DNA from: Leclercia adecarboxylata
GTDB lineage: Bacteria; Pseudomonadota; Gammaproteobacteria; Enterobacterales; Enterobacteriaceae
NCBI GenBank assembly: GCA_002360945.1
Contig: DERO01000008.1
Span: 124,001 to 188,000, forward strand
Reading direction: 5' to 3'
DNA: 64,000 nt
The notes under the pieces were generated by a model, which ran no database searches, was not told where the DNA came from, and saw only the letters and a list, made by a program, of their open reading frames with translations. Within the stretch, counting starts at the first letter, position 1. Each line of letters begins with the position of its first letter. The position numbers and the translations under genes are program-made. Shown one piece after another: positions 9,220-18,277 of this stretch.

Positions 9220-9846
9220 ATGAACCGGTATGCAAAACCCCTTTCTGAATTCTCCCGGCTCGAAAAGTGCCTTTCAGCGCACAGCACGCCGTTCAAACTG
9301 TCTGCCCAGCTTCCGGTGTTTGGGGAGCGTAATGAAGAGAATCACTGCGCCGTCGTGCTGCAGTCAGGCTCGCTCAGTATTCACCGTCAGCAGGATGACC
9401 TGCTGGTTGAGATTGTCGCCGCGCCCTACATCTTCGGCATTAACGCCGGCATGATGGGCTGCAGCACAGAGTACCTGCTGGTGACACAATCCCCCTGTTC
9501 CGGGTTCTACCTTCCCGCCGCCAGCGCCCGCCATCTGATTCAGCAGGCCGGTCTATGGTCTGATGCCTTCTGCTGGCTCTCCTGGCACCACCGGGTGATG
9601 GAGATCCGCGATAAGCAGCTGGTGGGCAACAACTCCTATAGCCAGATCCGCGCCACGCTGCTGGATATGGCCCAGTGGGATGAGTCGTTACGGATGCGGG
9701 TAGGGGTTATGAGCTACATTCAGCGTCGTACGCGCATTTCGCGTTCGGTGGTGGCTGAGGTGCTGGCGGCGTTACGGCAGGGGAATTACATCACGATGGA
9801 CAGGGGCAAACTGGTGAGCGTCAACCGTTTGCCCGCTGAATATTAG
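9220..9846 (+). CDS. iprA: IprA (YaiV) family winged-helix regulator-like protein
   Basis: A 208-residue relative of E. coli YaiV/IprA, named for reduced hydrogen peroxide resistance when it is present. It resembles a Crp/Fnr-fold protein: a cupin-like N-terminal half (CAVVLQSGSLSIHRQQDDLL) and a C-terminal winged-helix part (RTRISRSVVAEVLAALRQGN, then ITMDRGKLVSVNRLP) that could bind DNA. No cysteine cluster or cyclic-nucleotide motif is evident. The ATG at 9220 has only a weak, distant AAGG upstream, so the start is less sure than the frame. Its stop overlaps the end of convergent ampH by 3 bp. Position between the autotransporter and ampH is conserved with E. coli. Confidence 0.88.
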   Translation: MNRYAKPLSEFSRLEKCLSAHSTPFKLSAQLPVFGERNEENHCAVVLQSGSLSIHRQQDDLLVEIVAAPYIFGINAGMMGCSTEYLLVTQSPCSGFYLPAASARHLIQQAGLWSDAFCWLSWHHRVMEIRDKQLVGNNSYSQIRATLLDMAQWDESLRMRVGVMSYIQRRTRISRSVVAEVLAALRQGNYITMDRGKLVSVNRLPAEY

Positions 9847-11021
9847 TCTAAGGACGCGGGGATCGCCCGCGGCTTGTTCTCGCTCAGTTCGACCACCAGC
9901 TGGTTGACGCCGTCGCTCATATTGACGAAACGGGTGAGCGGCGAGCGTGTCACCACCACGAACACACCCACGTTAGATTGCGGGATCATCGCCATATAGG
10001 TGATGAACCCGCCGCCGCCGCCGGTTTTCTGGATGATACCCGGACGACCATTTTTCGGTGCCATATAAACCCAGCCGAGGCCCAGCGCGTCCGCGCGGCC
10101 TGGCACATCCATGCCAATTACCCGCGTTAACTGACTGCGTTGATAAATGAGCGTCTGCATTCTGTCGGCCTGATTGCTGCGCGCATAGAAATCAGAGGTG
10201 AGGAACTGCTGCATCCAGCGCATCATGTCGCCCGGGGTAGAATAAACCCCGCCGCTGCCCACTGCTGCCAGGGTGTTGTTACACGGACTGGCCCCTTTCT
10301 CCGCCACCATCAGGCGCTTGCACTGATCCGGCGAGGGGGTAAAGGTGGTGTCTTTCATCCCCAGCGGACGGGCGATTTGCTCATCGAACAGTTGGGCATA
10401 AGGTTTGCCCGCCGCGTTGCCCAGCGCATCGGCCAGCAGATCGAACGCCAGGTTTGAGTAGGCGGCCTGCGAACCCGGCGCTGATTTCAGGGTCGCCGTC
10501 GATAACCAGTTCCAGCGTTGATCCCGGGTTGGCCAGACAAACACCGGACGATGCGCGGCACCGCCAGGCTGTTCGCGCGGCAGGGCGCTGGTGTGGGTGG
10601 CAAGGTTAACGAGCGTAATCGGCGCGCCCTGGTAAGTCGGCACCCGGGCACCCGGCGGGGCGTATTTACTTAACGGATCGTTCAGCTTCACCACACCCTG
10701 ATCGAGCAACTTCACCAGCATCTCACTGGTCATTAATTTGGTCAGGGAGGCTATGCGGATGACCGAATCGAGCTGCGGATGGACATTGTTCCCCGGACGC
10801 GTTTCGCCAAAGCTGCGGAATACGCGCTGGTTGCCGTCAATCGCCACCAGGGCCATCCCCGTTGCGCCGCTGCCGTAAAAAATATGGTTCGCATAGCGAT
10901 CGACCACATCCGAAGCGAAGGCCGGATCGGTAATCGGCTGGGCAGGGGCAGCCTGCACGCAGGTGAGGGTGGCCGCATACAGCGCGGCGGAGAGTAACAG
11001 ACTACGTTTCAACGAAAGCAT
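9843..11021 (-). CDS. ampH: Penicillin-binding protein AmpH (DD-carboxypeptidase/endopeptidase)
   Basis: Periplasmic class C low-molecular-weight penicillin-binding protein with DD-carboxypeptidase and endopeptidase activity on peptidoglycan, related to AmpC beta-lactamases. The nucleophile motif is SLTK (S92, K95), with the YSN block AAYSNLAFDLL near 187 and a glycine-rich KTGGGGGF near the C-terminus. A signal peptide covers about residues 1-25. The ATG at 11021 gives 392 residues (E. coli 385); the in-frame TTG three codons later would give the E. coli-like MKRSLL start, and neither has a strong ribosome site. It is divergent from sbmA, as in E. coli, where AmpH, SbmA and peptide uptake have been linked. 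Confidence 0.95.
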   Translation of the reverse strand: MLSLKRSLLLSAALYAATLTCVQAAPAQPITDPAFASDVVDRYANHIFYGSGATGMALVAIDGNQRVFRSFGETRPGNNVHPQLDSVIRIASLTKLMTSEMLVKLLDQGVVKLNDPLSKYAPPGARVPTYQGAPITLVNLATHTSALPREQPGGAAHRPVFVWPTRDQRWNWLSTATLKSAPGSQAAYSNLAFDLLADALGNAAGKPYAQLFDEQIARPLGMKDTTFTPSPDQCKRLMVAEKGASPCNNTLAAVGSGGVYSTPGDMMRWMQQFLTSDFYARSNQADRMQTLIYQRSQLTRVIGMDVPGRADALGLGWVYMAPKNGRPGIIQKTGGGGGFITYMAMIPQSNVGVFVVVTRSPLTRFVNMSDGVNQLVVELSENKPRAIPASLD

Positions 11022-11222
11022 CCATGAAGTGAATGAAAAAGTATGCGTATTTATACTACTAAACGGCGTATTGCAAAGGCCTGAACAGCATAACGATAGC
11101 GTGAAAAACGTAACCATGGGTAAATACAAACAATTTCGCTATTACCGATCTCATGTTTTGTGACATTGCGCTTATGATACCCGTCAGGTTCTTTTACTTT
11201 CCGCGCAGGTGGCGGTTGACGG

Positions 11223-11250
11223 CGAACTAAACCCAGGCCGGCAGGTCTGA
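11223..11250 (+). promoter_or_regulatory. Candidate sigma-E promoter of sbmA
   Basis: GAACT (11224-11228) and TCTGA (11246-11250) are 17 bp apart, close to the sigma-E consensus GGAACTT/TCTGA, and lie 48 bp before the sbmA start. In E. coli sbmA is a known sigma-E regulon member. Function here is inferred. Confidence 0.6.
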
Positions 11251-11297
11251 TAATCCGTCGTCCACAGCAGTAGCGATAACTACAAGAAGGAAGCGTT

Positions 11298-12518
11298 ATG
11301 TTTAAGTCGTTTTTCCCCAAACCGGGGCCCTTTTTCCTTTCGGCCTTTATTTGGGCCCTGATCGCAGTCATTTTCTGGCAGGCCGGGGGCGGTGACGGGT
11401 TTGCGCGCCTGATCGGTGCAACAGGGGATGTGCCCATTAGCGCGGCGCGTTTCTGGTCACCGGGCTATCTGCTCTTTTATGCCTATTACGCGTTCTGCGT
11501 CGGAGTGTTTGCCCTGTTCTGGTTTATTTACTCGCCGCACCGCTGGCAGTACTGGTCCATTCTCGGCACCTCGCTGATCATCTTCGTCACCTGGTTTCTG
11601 GTGGAGGTCGGGGTGGCGGTCAACGCCTGGTATGCCCCTTTCTATGACCTGATCCAGACCGCGCTCAGCGCGCCGCATAAGGTCACCATTAACCAGTTTT
11701 ATCATGAGGTTGGGGTGTTCCTCGGGATCGCGCTGATCGCCGTTGTTATTGGCGTGATGAATAACTTCTTTGTCAGCCACTACGTGTTCCGCTGGCGTAC
11801 CGCGATGAACGAATACTATATGGCCCACTGGCAGCAGCTGCGCCATATCGAAGGTGCCGCTCAGCGTGTGCAGGAAGACACCATGCGCTTTGCTACCACT
11901 CTGGAGGACATGGGGGTCAGCTTTATCAACGCCATCATGACCCTGATCGCCTTCCTGCCGGTGTTGGTGACGCTGTCGGCCCACGTGCCGGATCTGCCGA
12001 TTGTCGGTCATCTGCCGTACGGTCTGGTGATCGCCGCGATTGTCTGGTCGCTGATTGGTACCGGTCTGCTGGCGGTGGTGGGGATCAAACTTCCCGGTCT
12101 GGAGTTCAAAAACCAGCGCGTCGAGGCGGCCTACCGTAAAGAGCTGGTCTATGGCGAAGACGATGCCAGCCGCGCCTCGCCGCCGACGGTGCGTGAGCTG
12201 TTCGGCGCAGTGCGTCGCAACTATTTCCGCCTCTATTTCCACTACATGTATTTCAACATCGCCCGCATCCTTTATCTGCAGGTAGATAACGTTTTCGGTT
12301 TGTTCCTGCTGTTCCCGTCAATTGTGGCCGGTACTATCACCCTGGGTCTGATGACGCAAATCACCAACGTGTTTGGTCAGGTACGCGGTTCGTTCCAGTA
12401 TCTGATCAGTTCATGGACCACGCTGGTGGAGCTGATGTCCATCTATAAACGTTTACGCAGTTTCGAACGTGAGCTGGATGGTCAGGATCTACAGGAAGTT
12501 ACCCATACGTTGAGCTAA
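11298..12518 (+). CDS. sbmA: Peptide antibiotic transporter SbmA
   Basis: Inner-membrane proton-driven importer of the SbmA/BacA family, which takes up microcins B17 and J25, bleomycin-type and proline-rich peptides such as Bac7. The 406-residue chain has the family N-terminus [20 protein letters not shown], about seven to eight membrane segments and the conserved [19 protein letters not shown] block near residue 176; no ATPase domain, as expected for SbmA. AAGAAGGAAGC precedes the ATG. yaiW begins 14 bp after its stop, so the two form an operon, conserved with E. coli. A sigma-E-like promoter lies upstream. Confidence 0.97.
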   Translation: MFKSFFPKPGPFFLSAFIWALIAVIFWQAGGGDGFARLIGATGDVPISAARFWSPGYLLFYAYYAFCVGVFALFWFIYSPHRWQYWSILGTSLIIFVTWFLVEVGVAVNAWYAPFYDLIQTALSAPHKVTINQFYHEVGVFLGIALIAVVIGVMNNFFVSHYVFRWRTAMNEYYMAHWQQLRHIEGAAQRVQEDTMRFATTLEDMGVSFINAIMTLIAFLPVLVTLSAHVPDLPIVGHLPYGLVIAAIVWSLIGTGLLAVVGIKLPGLEFKNQRVEAAYRKELVYGEDDASRASPPTVRELFGAVRRNYFRLYFHYMYFNIARILYLQVDNVFGLFLLFPSIVAGTITLGLMTQITNVFGQVRGSFQYLISSWTTLVELMSIYKRLRSFERELDGQDLQEVTHTLS

Positions 12519-12532
12519 TACAGGGAGTTGTT

Positions 12533-13633
12533 ATGTCATTTACCGTACTGCGTGCGTTACCGCTGTCCTTGCTCGCTGCCTTTGTGCTGGCGGGCTGCGC
12601 CGAAAAAGGGGCCGCTCCGCTCAAAAAAGGTGAGAAGCCTGTGGATGTGGCGAGCGTCGTGCGGCAAAAAATGCCCGCCACGGTGAAAGACCGGGACCAG
12701 TGGGCCTCGGCGCTGGCAAAAACCTTCGAGAGCCAGAAGATCGCCCCCACCGAGGAAAATATCTGCTCGGTGCTGGCGGTGGCACAGCAGGAATCGATGT
12801 ATCAGTCCGATCCGGCGGTGCCGGGGCTGAACAAGATCGCCTGGAAAGAGATCGACCGCCGGGCGGAGAAGCTGCACGTTCCGGCGTTTCTGGTCCATAC
12901 CGCGCTGAAAATCACCTCGCCGAACGGCAAAAGCTACAGTGAGCGGCTGGATACGGTGAAAACCGAGAAACAGCTGAGCGCCATCTTCGACGATATGATC
13001 GGTACGGTGCCGATGGGGCAGACCCTGTTTGGCTCCCTGAATCCGGTGCATACCGGCGGGCCGATGCAGGTGAGTATCGCCTTCGCGGAAAAGCATACCA
13101 ACGGCTATCCGTGGAAAATCGAGAATACGGTGCGCCAGGAGGTCTTCTCCCTGCGCGGCGGCCTGTGGTTTGGCACTTACCATCTGCTGAACTACCCCGC
13201 CAGCTATGATGTACCACTCTACCGCTTTGCTGACTTTAACGCCGGCTGGTACGCCAGCCGCAATGCGGCCTTCCAGAGTGCCGTCAGCCGCGCCAGTGGG
13301 GTGAAGCTGGCGCTGGACGGGGATCTGATCGTCTACGGCAGCAGCGAGGCTGGCAAGACCGAGCTGGCGGTGCGTAAGCTGAAAAGCAAGCTGGGGATGA
13401 GCGACAGTGAGATTCACCAGCAGCTGGCGAAGGGTGACAGCCTGGCCTTTGAGAAAACCGAGCTTTATCAGCAGGTGTATAAACTGGCGGAGCAGAAGAG
13501 CGGCAAGAGGTTACCGAAGGCGATGCTGCCGGGGATACAGCTTGAGAGCCCGAAAATCACCCGTAATCTGACGACCGCGTGGTTTGCCCAGCGCGTTGAC
13601 GATCGCCGGGCGAAGTGTATGGCGCTGAATTAA
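12533..13633 (+). CDS. yaiW: Surface-exposed outer membrane lipoprotein YaiW (DUF1615)
   Basis: A 366-residue lipoprotein: hydrophobic signal then lipobox LAGC with C22 as the acylated residue, followed by Ala, so not retained in the inner membrane. The rest is the DUF1615 domain ([18 protein letters not shown] near 75-92, ending RRAKCMALN). In E. coli YaiW is an outer-membrane lipoprotein that, with SbmA, affects sensitivity to the peptide Bac7. It is coupled to sbmA (14-bp gap, GGGAG before the ATG) and ends overlapping convergent yaiY by 4 bp. Its biochemical role is unknown; the block around residues 75-92 looks faintly like a lytic-transglycosylase helix, which I would not rely on. Confidence 0.93.
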   Translation: MSFTVLRALPLSLLAAFVLAGCAEKGAAPLKKGEKPVDVASVVRQKMPATVKDRDQWASALAKTFESQKIAPTEENICSVLAVAQQESMYQSDPAVPGLNKIAWKEIDRRAEKLHVPAFLVHTALKITSPNGKSYSERLDTVKTEKQLSAIFDDMIGTVPMGQTLFGSLNPVHTGGPMQVSIAFAEKHTNGYPWKIENTVRQEVFSLRGGLWFGTYHLLNYPASYDVPLYRFADFNAGWYASRNAAFQSAVSRASGVKLALDGDLIVYGSSEAGKTELAVRKLKSKLGMSDSEIHQQLAKGDSLAFEKTELYQQVYKLAEQKSGKRLPKAMLPGIQLESPKITRNLTTAWFAQRVDDRRAKCMALN

Positions 13634-13932
13634 CGGTAGCGGCGCCAGCGCACCACCAGGGCAACGGCGCCCAACACCACCAGACCCACCAGGAACGGGA
13701 TCAGCCCGAACACGGTGCCGACGCCCAGCCCAATCTCCACGCGCGGGCGGCCGGTGTCTTCGACCTGCATCAGATGTTCATACACGCCAGGCGCATGCAC
13801 AAGAATGTTCAACAGCTGTGAGCCTGCCCAGAAGCAGAACAGCACAAACAGAGCGTATGCGATATTACCTGCCGTGGAGGTCTTAGGTTGTCTGGTGCTG
13901 AAAATCGGCTTCGACATAGTAAAGTCTGCCAT
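13630..13932 (-). CDS. yaiY: Inner membrane protein YaiY (DUF2755)
   Basis: A 100-residue membrane protein with two predicted membrane segments ([18 protein letters not shown] near 24-41 and [19 protein letters not shown] near the C-terminus) and a basic tail VRWRRYR. It matches E. coli YaiY in size, position and orientation between yaiW and yaiZ. No function is established. The start ATG has GGAGGT just upstream on the minus strand. Confidence 0.88.
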   Translation of the reverse strand: MADFTMSKPIFSTRQPKTSTAGNIAYALFVLFCFWAGSQLLNILVHAPGVYEHLMQVEDTGRPRVEIGLGVGTVFGLIPFLVGLVVLGAVALVVRWRRYR

Positions 13933-14048
13933 AACTACCTCCGCAATGTTCTGTCTGGCTAAATGCCTTTTGTACCAGCTGAGTTTGACAGCTCACGGCA
14001 GTTGTCAATATCGGAATGATGGTAATTTGGCCTGGGGAATCTTCCTGG

Positions 14049-14070
14049 ATGTGCGATTTTTGCCGCACAT
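14049..14070. promoter_or_regulatory. Perfect 7-bp-arm palindrome between yaiY and yaiZ
   Basis: ATGTGCG and CGCACAT separated by 8 bp, in the divergent spacer of yaiY and yaiZ. It has the form of a repressor or activator operator rather than a terminator (no adjoining T-run on the exit side of either gene). The protein that would bind it is unknown. Confidence 0.35.
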
Positions 14071-14179
14071 CACAGATTTTTTACTTAAGTGAAATTCACT
14101 CTCATTTCAGATTTTCCGCATACGCCGCAGACCTGACGACAAAACTGTGCGAGGATAGATTTTTTCTTCTGGAGCGACC

Positions 14180-14398
14180 ATGAAACTGCCTGCCAAAATT
14201 CGCCGTGACTGGCATTTTTACGCCTTTGCGATTGGGCTGATCTTTATTTTGAACGGGGTGGTGGGGCTGCTGGGCTTCGACGCGAAGGGCTGGCAAACCT
14301 ATGCGGTAGGGCTGGTGACCTGGGTGATCAGTTTCTGGTTGGCGGGGTTTATCATTCGCCGTCGCCCGGAAGAGACGACGGCGAACGACGCGGATTAA
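14180..14398 (+). CDS. yaiZ: Small inner membrane protein YaiZ (DUF2754)
   Basis: A 72-residue protein with two hydrophobic segments ([20 protein letters not shown] and [17 protein letters not shown]) and a positively charged N-terminus, matching E. coli YaiZ in size and position. TCTGGAGCGACC precedes the ATG. Its end overlaps the end of convergent ddlA by 4 bp. Function unknown; a small membrane protein near cell-wall genes. Confidence 0.88.
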   Translation: MKLPAKIRRDWHFYAFAIGLIFILNGVVGLLGFDAKGWQTYAVGLVTWVISFWLAGFIIRRRPEETTANDAD

Positions 14399-15495
14399 CC
14401 GTTCACGGAAATCTGCAGGGCGCTGTCAGCGGCATGTCGCTCCAGCGCCAGTTCAATCAGGCGGGTGATCAGATCCGGATAGCTCAGGCCGCTGGCCTGC
14501 CACAGTTTCGGATACATGCTGATGTTGGTGAAGCCGGGCAGGGTGTTGATTTCATTGATAACGACGCGGTTATCCGCCGTTAAGAAGACATCGACACGGG
14601 CCATGCCGCGACAGCCCAGCGCCTGATAGGCCTCGATGGCAATGGCGCGGATTGTGTCGTTGACCTCAGCATCCAGCACGGCGGGTACCACCACCTGCGC
14701 GCCCTGATCGTCGATGTATTTGGTGTCGTAAGAGTAGAACTCGCTGTTCAGCACCACTTCGCCACAGGTGCTGGCCTGCGGGAAATCATTCCCCAGTACC
14801 GCGCACTCAATTTCACGGCCTTTAATTCCCTGTTCCACCACCACTTTGTGATCGAAGGTAAAGGCCAGGTGCACCGCGTCGCTGAACTGCGCTTCGCTGT
14901 TCACTTTGCTGACGCCGACGGAGGAGCCCTGGTTCGCCGGTTTGACGAACAGCGGCAGGCCAAAGCGGGCGCTGAGATCGGCAAAGCTGTGCTGGTCGCG
15001 GTTGGCGCGCGTCAGCGTGACAAAAGGCGCCACGTTCAGCCCGGCATCGCGCAGCAGGCGCTTGGTGACGTCTTTATCCATGCAGGCGGCGGAGCCGAGC
15101 ACGTCGGAGCCGACGAACGGCAGGTTGGCCATCCGCAGCATCCCCTGCAGGGAGCCGTCTTCGCCCAGCGTGCCGTGGACAATCGGGAAAATGACGTCGA
15201 GGTGCGAAAGCGTCTGTCCGGTACTGGCATCGATCAGCTGGCCCTGCATCACGCCCGGCACGGCGGCAACGCTAATCTCAGACGGGTTCAGTGCAATATG
15301 CGCCGGATCGTCGGCGTTAAGCAGATAGCCCTGCTCATCATTGATATGCCACTGACCCTGTTTATCAATCCCTAACAGCATCACCTCAAAGCGGCTCTTA
15401 TCAATCGCGTTAACGATATTTTTGGCCGATTGCAGCGACACTTCGTGCTCGGCTGATTTTCCCCCAAAGACAATACCTACCCGCAACTTCGCCAT
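14395..15495 (-). CDS. ddlA: D-alanine--D-alanine ligase A
   Basis: ATP-dependent cytoplasmic ligase that joins two D-alanines for peptidoglycan precursor synthesis. The 366-residue protein shows the Ddl N-terminus [18 protein letters not shown], the ATP-grasp region [18 protein letters not shown] and the metal/ATP motif [11 protein letters not shown]. The start at ATG 15495 (MAKLRVG) fits the E. coli protein; an in-frame ATG at 15507 adds four residues and its own upstream purines are too close. Divergent from the extensin-like gene. E. coli has a second ligase, DdlB, in the dcw cluster, so this is probably one of two isozymes. Confidence 0.97.
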   Translation of the reverse strand: MAKLRVGIVFGGKSAEHEVSLQSAKNIVNAIDKSRFEVMLLGIDKQGQWHINDEQGYLLNADDPAHIALNPSEISVAAVPGVMQGQLIDASTGQTLSHLDVIFPIVHGTLGEDGSLQGMLRMANLPFVGSDVLGSAACMDKDVTKRLLRDAGLNVAPFVTLTRANRDQHSFADLSARFGLPLFVKPANQGSSVGVSKVNSEAQFSDAVHLAFTFDHKVVVEQGIKGREIECAVLGNDFPQASTCGEVVLNSEFYSYDTKYIDDQGAQVVVPAVLDAEVNDTIRAIAIEAYQALGCRGMARVDVFLTADNRVVINEINTLPGFTNISMYPKLWQASGLSYPDLITRLIELALERHAADSALQISVNG

Positions 15496-15601
15496 CACTT
15501 CGCTCATCCACTCTGACTCAAAACGCTTACCCTATCACGATGCCCGGCGGAATTCGCCGCCTTCTGCCATAATGTTTTGGCACATTGTTTCAGGAGGGTG
15601 A

Positions 15602-16285
15602 GTGAAAGGGAAAAGCCTGATTATCTGTCTTGCAGTCATTGCAGCGGCCATCGCGGGATACCGCTGGCTGCCGTCGTATTACAACCCCTTTACGCCGCTT
15701 TCCCTCGACGATCCCCCCGGTACCCTGACCCAGTTTAAGCTCAGGCGCGTGACCCCTGAACATTGTGAAACTCTACTGGCGCAGGCTAATGCGCGCCAGC
15801 TGATCCGCACCCAGACGGTGGCCGACAGCACGGGGGAGTGCCCGCTGAGTGATGTGGTGCGGGTGCGGAGTTTTGGCCGCGTCAGCCTCAGCAGCAGCTT
15901 TCTCGCCAGCTGCCCGCTGGCGCTCAGTTCGGCGCTGTTCGTTAACCAGCAGGCCCGGCCCCTGACGCAAACCATGATGGGCAGTAGCCTGTCGCGCATT
16001 GACCATTTTGGCAGCTTTGCCTGCCGGAATATCTATCATCGTCCCAATGCCCGGCGCAGCGAGCATGCCACCGCCGAGGCGCTGGATATCAGCGGTTTTA
16101 CGCTGGAGAACGGACAGCGGATCTCTGTTCTGCGCGGCTGGAAAAATGCCACCACCGAGCCCTGGTTGCGCGCGATGCTGGCGGCCAGCTGCGGCTACTT
16201 CGGTAATGCCCTCGGCCCGGATTACAACGCCGCCCACGCCAACCATTTTCATCTGGGAATGCGGGGTTTTGGTTACTGCCCGTAA
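15602..16285 (+). CDS. Extensin-like family protein, putative zinc D-Ala-D-Ala-type peptidase
   Basis: A 227-residue protein anchored or exported by an N-terminal hydrophobic segment (residues 4-20), with an Extensin_C-like domain of the M15/LAS peptidase type. Candidate zinc ligands are H155 and D162 in SEHATAEALDIS and a histidine in HANHFHLG (H212-H217). Six cysteines (55, 80, 104, 141, 197, 226) suggest disulfides and a periplasmic location. GTG start with CAGGAGGG 5 bp upstream. LAS enzymes hydrolyse cell-wall peptides, often at D-Ala bonds, and it lies divergent from ddlA, so a cell-wall role is likely. Catalytic activity is inferred. It has no counterpart at this place in K-12. Confidence 0.82.
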   Translation: MKGKSLIICLAVIAAAIAGYRWLPSYYNPFTPLSLDDPPGTLTQFKLRRVTPEHCETLLAQANARQLIRTQTVADSTGECPLSDVVRVRSFGRVSLSSSFLASCPLALSSALFVNQQARPLTQTMMGSSLSRIDHFGSFACRNIYHRPNARRSEHATAEALDISGFTLENGQRISVLRGWKNATTEPWLRAMLAASCGYFGNALGPDYNAAHANHFHLGMRGFGYCP

Positions 16286-16316
16286 AGCATAAATCACCAG
16301 ACAAAAGGCGAAAATA

Positions 16317-16332
16317 TGTGACATATTTCACA
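16317..16332. promoter_or_regulatory. Consensus CRP-cAMP binding site upstream of the MFS gene
   Basis: TGTGACATATTTCACA is a perfect TGTGA-N6-TCACA core, flanked by A/T (AAATA before, AATAT after) as in strong CRP sites. It lies 122 bp before the ATG of the MFS pump and 32 bp after the extensin-like gene. Binding is inferred from the match alone. Confidence 0.6.
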
Positions 16333-16454
16333 AATATGATGACTGGGAAGATAAAACACCGAAGTCGCGGCAGGCGCATCTCTGATAACTTTCGGCGCAG
16401 GCTAACTTGCTAATCTGATAGCGAATTCACGCAAAATGAAGACCCTGTCCGCCT

Positions 16455-17678
16455 ATGGAATCCTGGAAAGTTAACCTCATTTCGGTCTGGTTCGGTTGTT
16501 TTTTCACCGGTCTTGCTATTAGCCAGATTTTACCCTTTTTGCCGCTGTACGTGTCCCAGCTTGGCGTCTCGTCCCATGAGGCGCTGTCGATGTGGTCGGG
16601 ACTGACCTTCAGCGTCACCTTTCTGGTTTCCGCCATCGTCTCGCCCATGTGGGGCAGCCTTGCCGACCGCAAAGGGCGCAAGCTGATGCTGCTGCGCGCC
16701 TCGCTGGGAATGGCGATTGCGATCCTGCTCCAGGCCTTTGCTACCAACGTCTGGCAGCTGTTCCTGCTGCGCGCGCTGATGGGGCTGACCTCCGGCTATA
16801 TTCCGAATGCCATGGCGCTGGTGGCCTCGCAGGTGCCCCGGGAGCGCAGCGGCTGGGCTATCAGTACGCTGTCGACGGCGCAGATCAGCGGTGTGATTGG
16901 CGGCCCACTGATGGGCGGCTTTCTGGCTGACCACGTGGGCCTGCGCGCGGTATTCCTGATCACCGCCGTCCTGCTGGTGATCAGCTTTCTGGTGACGCTG
17001 TTTCTGATTAAAGAGGGGGCCCGGCCGACCACCAGCAAGACGGAGCGGTTGAGCGGCAAGGCGGTCTTTGCCTCGCTACCCTATCCCTGGCTGATGATCA
17101 GCCTGTTTATCACCACCATGGTGATCCAGCTCTGCAACGGTTCTGTGGGGCCGATCCTTGCGCTCTTTATTCAGTCGATGGCACCGGAAAGCGCCAATAT
17201 TGCCTTCCTCAGCGGGATGATTGCCGCCGTGCCGGGGATCTCGGCGCTGATGTCTGCTCCTCGTCTGGGCAAGCTGGGAGATCGCATCGGCACTGGCCGC
17301 ATTCTGATGGCGACCCTTATCGTGGCGGTGGTGCTCTTTTTCGCCATGTCCTTTGTCACTACCCCCTTCCAGCTCGGGGTGTTGCGCTTCCTGCTGGGCT
17401 TTGCCGATGGGGCCATGCTGCCTGCGGTGCAAACGCTGCTGATAAAATACTCCAGCGATAGGGTGACCGGACGGATCTTCGGCTATAACCAGTCGTTTAT
17501 GTATCTGGGGAACGTCGCCGGCCCGCTGATGGGGGCGGCGGTCTCGGCGATGGCTGGATTCCGCTGGGTATTTGCTGCGACCGCGGTGGTGGTGTTGCTG
17601 AATATTATCCAGCTGGCCTGGGCCATGCGGCATCGACGCCAGCAGGAAGCCAGGACGCGGGCGATTAAGCGGTTGTAG
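16455..17678 (+). CDS. MFS multidrug efflux transporter, MdtG-like
   Basis: A 407-residue 12-helix major facilitator with the loop 2-3 signature [19 protein letters not shown] (residues 74-92), repeated as [13 protein letters not shown] in the second half, and the helix-5 drug-antiporter motif [14 protein letters not shown] near 142-155. Over most of its length it resembles E. coli MdtG (fosfomycin and deoxycholate efflux), but K-12 mdtG is at another locus, so this is probably a paralogue. Drug/proton antiport at the inner membrane is the likely role; substrates are unknown. It stands alone, with a consensus CRP site upstream, and is absent from the same place in K-12. Confidence 0.85.
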   Translation: MESWKVNLISVWFGCFFTGLAISQILPFLPLYVSQLGVSSHEALSMWSGLTFSVTFLVSAIVSPMWGSLADRKGRKLMLLRASLGMAIAILLQAFATNVWQLFLLRALMGLTSGYIPNAMALVASQVPRERSGWAISTLSTAQISGVIGGPLMGGFLADHVGLRAVFLITAVLLVISFLVTLFLIKEGARPTTSKTERLSGKAVFASLPYPWLMISLFITTMVIQLCNGSVGPILALFIQSMAPESANIAFLSGMIAAVPGISALMSAPRLGKLGDRIGTGRILMATLIVAVVLFFAMSFVTTPFQLGVLRFLLGFADGAMLPAVQTLLIKYSSDRVTGRIFGYNQSFMYLGNVAGPLMGAAVSAMAGFRWVFAATAVVVLLNIIQLAWAMRHRRQQEARTRAIKRL

Positions 17679-17917
17679 CGCCGCTGTATAATATATTTTA
17701 GCCGGACTGACCTTATCTTTAATTTGAAATGGCGGTCCTGCTTTTATTTTGCGTGGTCACCAGGATTTAAATTTAATTTAAGGCAACTCTTTACTTGCGC
17801 TCAGCCACATTATTTTATCAGTAGTGCGTTGTTTGGCTAAAAATAGTACTTTTAACTACTTTGCAAGCCTCAGGCATAATGATAACGTCGGAAAAAATCT
17901 CATAAGGAAATAGCGCT

Positions 17918-18178
17918 GTGAAAAATCTCATTGCTGAGTTGTTGCTGAAGCTTGCACAAAAGGAAGAAGAGTCAAAAGAGCTGGTAGCCCAGGTCGAAGC
18001 CTTAGAAATTGTCGTAACTGCGCTGTTACGACAGATGGCGAAAAGTGACCAGCAGGCGCTGATTGATAGCGTGGAAGGCGCGCTGGATGAGGCCCGACCA
18101 GACGCGCCAGTATCTGAGCAGGACAGCGAGATGCTGCAACAATACGTAAAAAAGCTGTTACGGCACCCGCGCAGCTGA
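17918..18178 (+). CDS. iraP: Anti-adaptor protein IraP (sigma-S stabiliser)
   Basis: An 86-residue protein that binds the adaptor RssB and blocks ClpXP degradation of RpoS; in E. coli it responds to phosphate starvation and ppGpp. It shows the family N-terminus [20 protein letters not shown] with a predicted coiled coil over residues 1-45 and the C-terminal [11 protein letters not shown]. Start is the GTG at 17918, with AAGGAA upstream. A plausible promoter (TTAACT, 17 bp, CATAAT) ends about 40 bp before it. Lies immediately upstream of phoA, as in E. coli, linking phosphate starvation to the general stress response. Confidence 0.93.
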   Translation: MKNLIAELLLKLAQKEEESKELVAQVEALEIVVTALLRQMAKSDQQALIDSVEGALDEARPDAPVSEQDSEMLQQYVKKLLRHPRS

Positions 18179-18199
18179 ACGTTCATCTGACGTAATTTC

Positions 18200-18233
18200 C
18201 TGTCATAGAACCGTCACATCGGTTGCCTATAGT
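18200..18233 (+). promoter_or_regulatory. phoA promoter with Pho box
   Basis: CTGTCATAGAACCGTCACA (18200-18218) has the two 7-bp CTGTCAT-like repeats of a Pho box with 4-bp spacing; the -10 TATAGT follows at 18228-18233. The layout is nearly identical to E. coli phoA, where PhoB replaces the -35 element. Confidence 0.92.
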
Positions 18234-18277
18234 CGCTCTGTTTTATTTTTTTATGTATTTCTACATGGAGAAAATAA

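Noticed and set aside
17679..18277. A horizontally acquired island around iraP because of AT-rich flanks
   Set aside because: iraP and phoA keep E. coli order and typical composition; no mobility gene or repeat borders are present.
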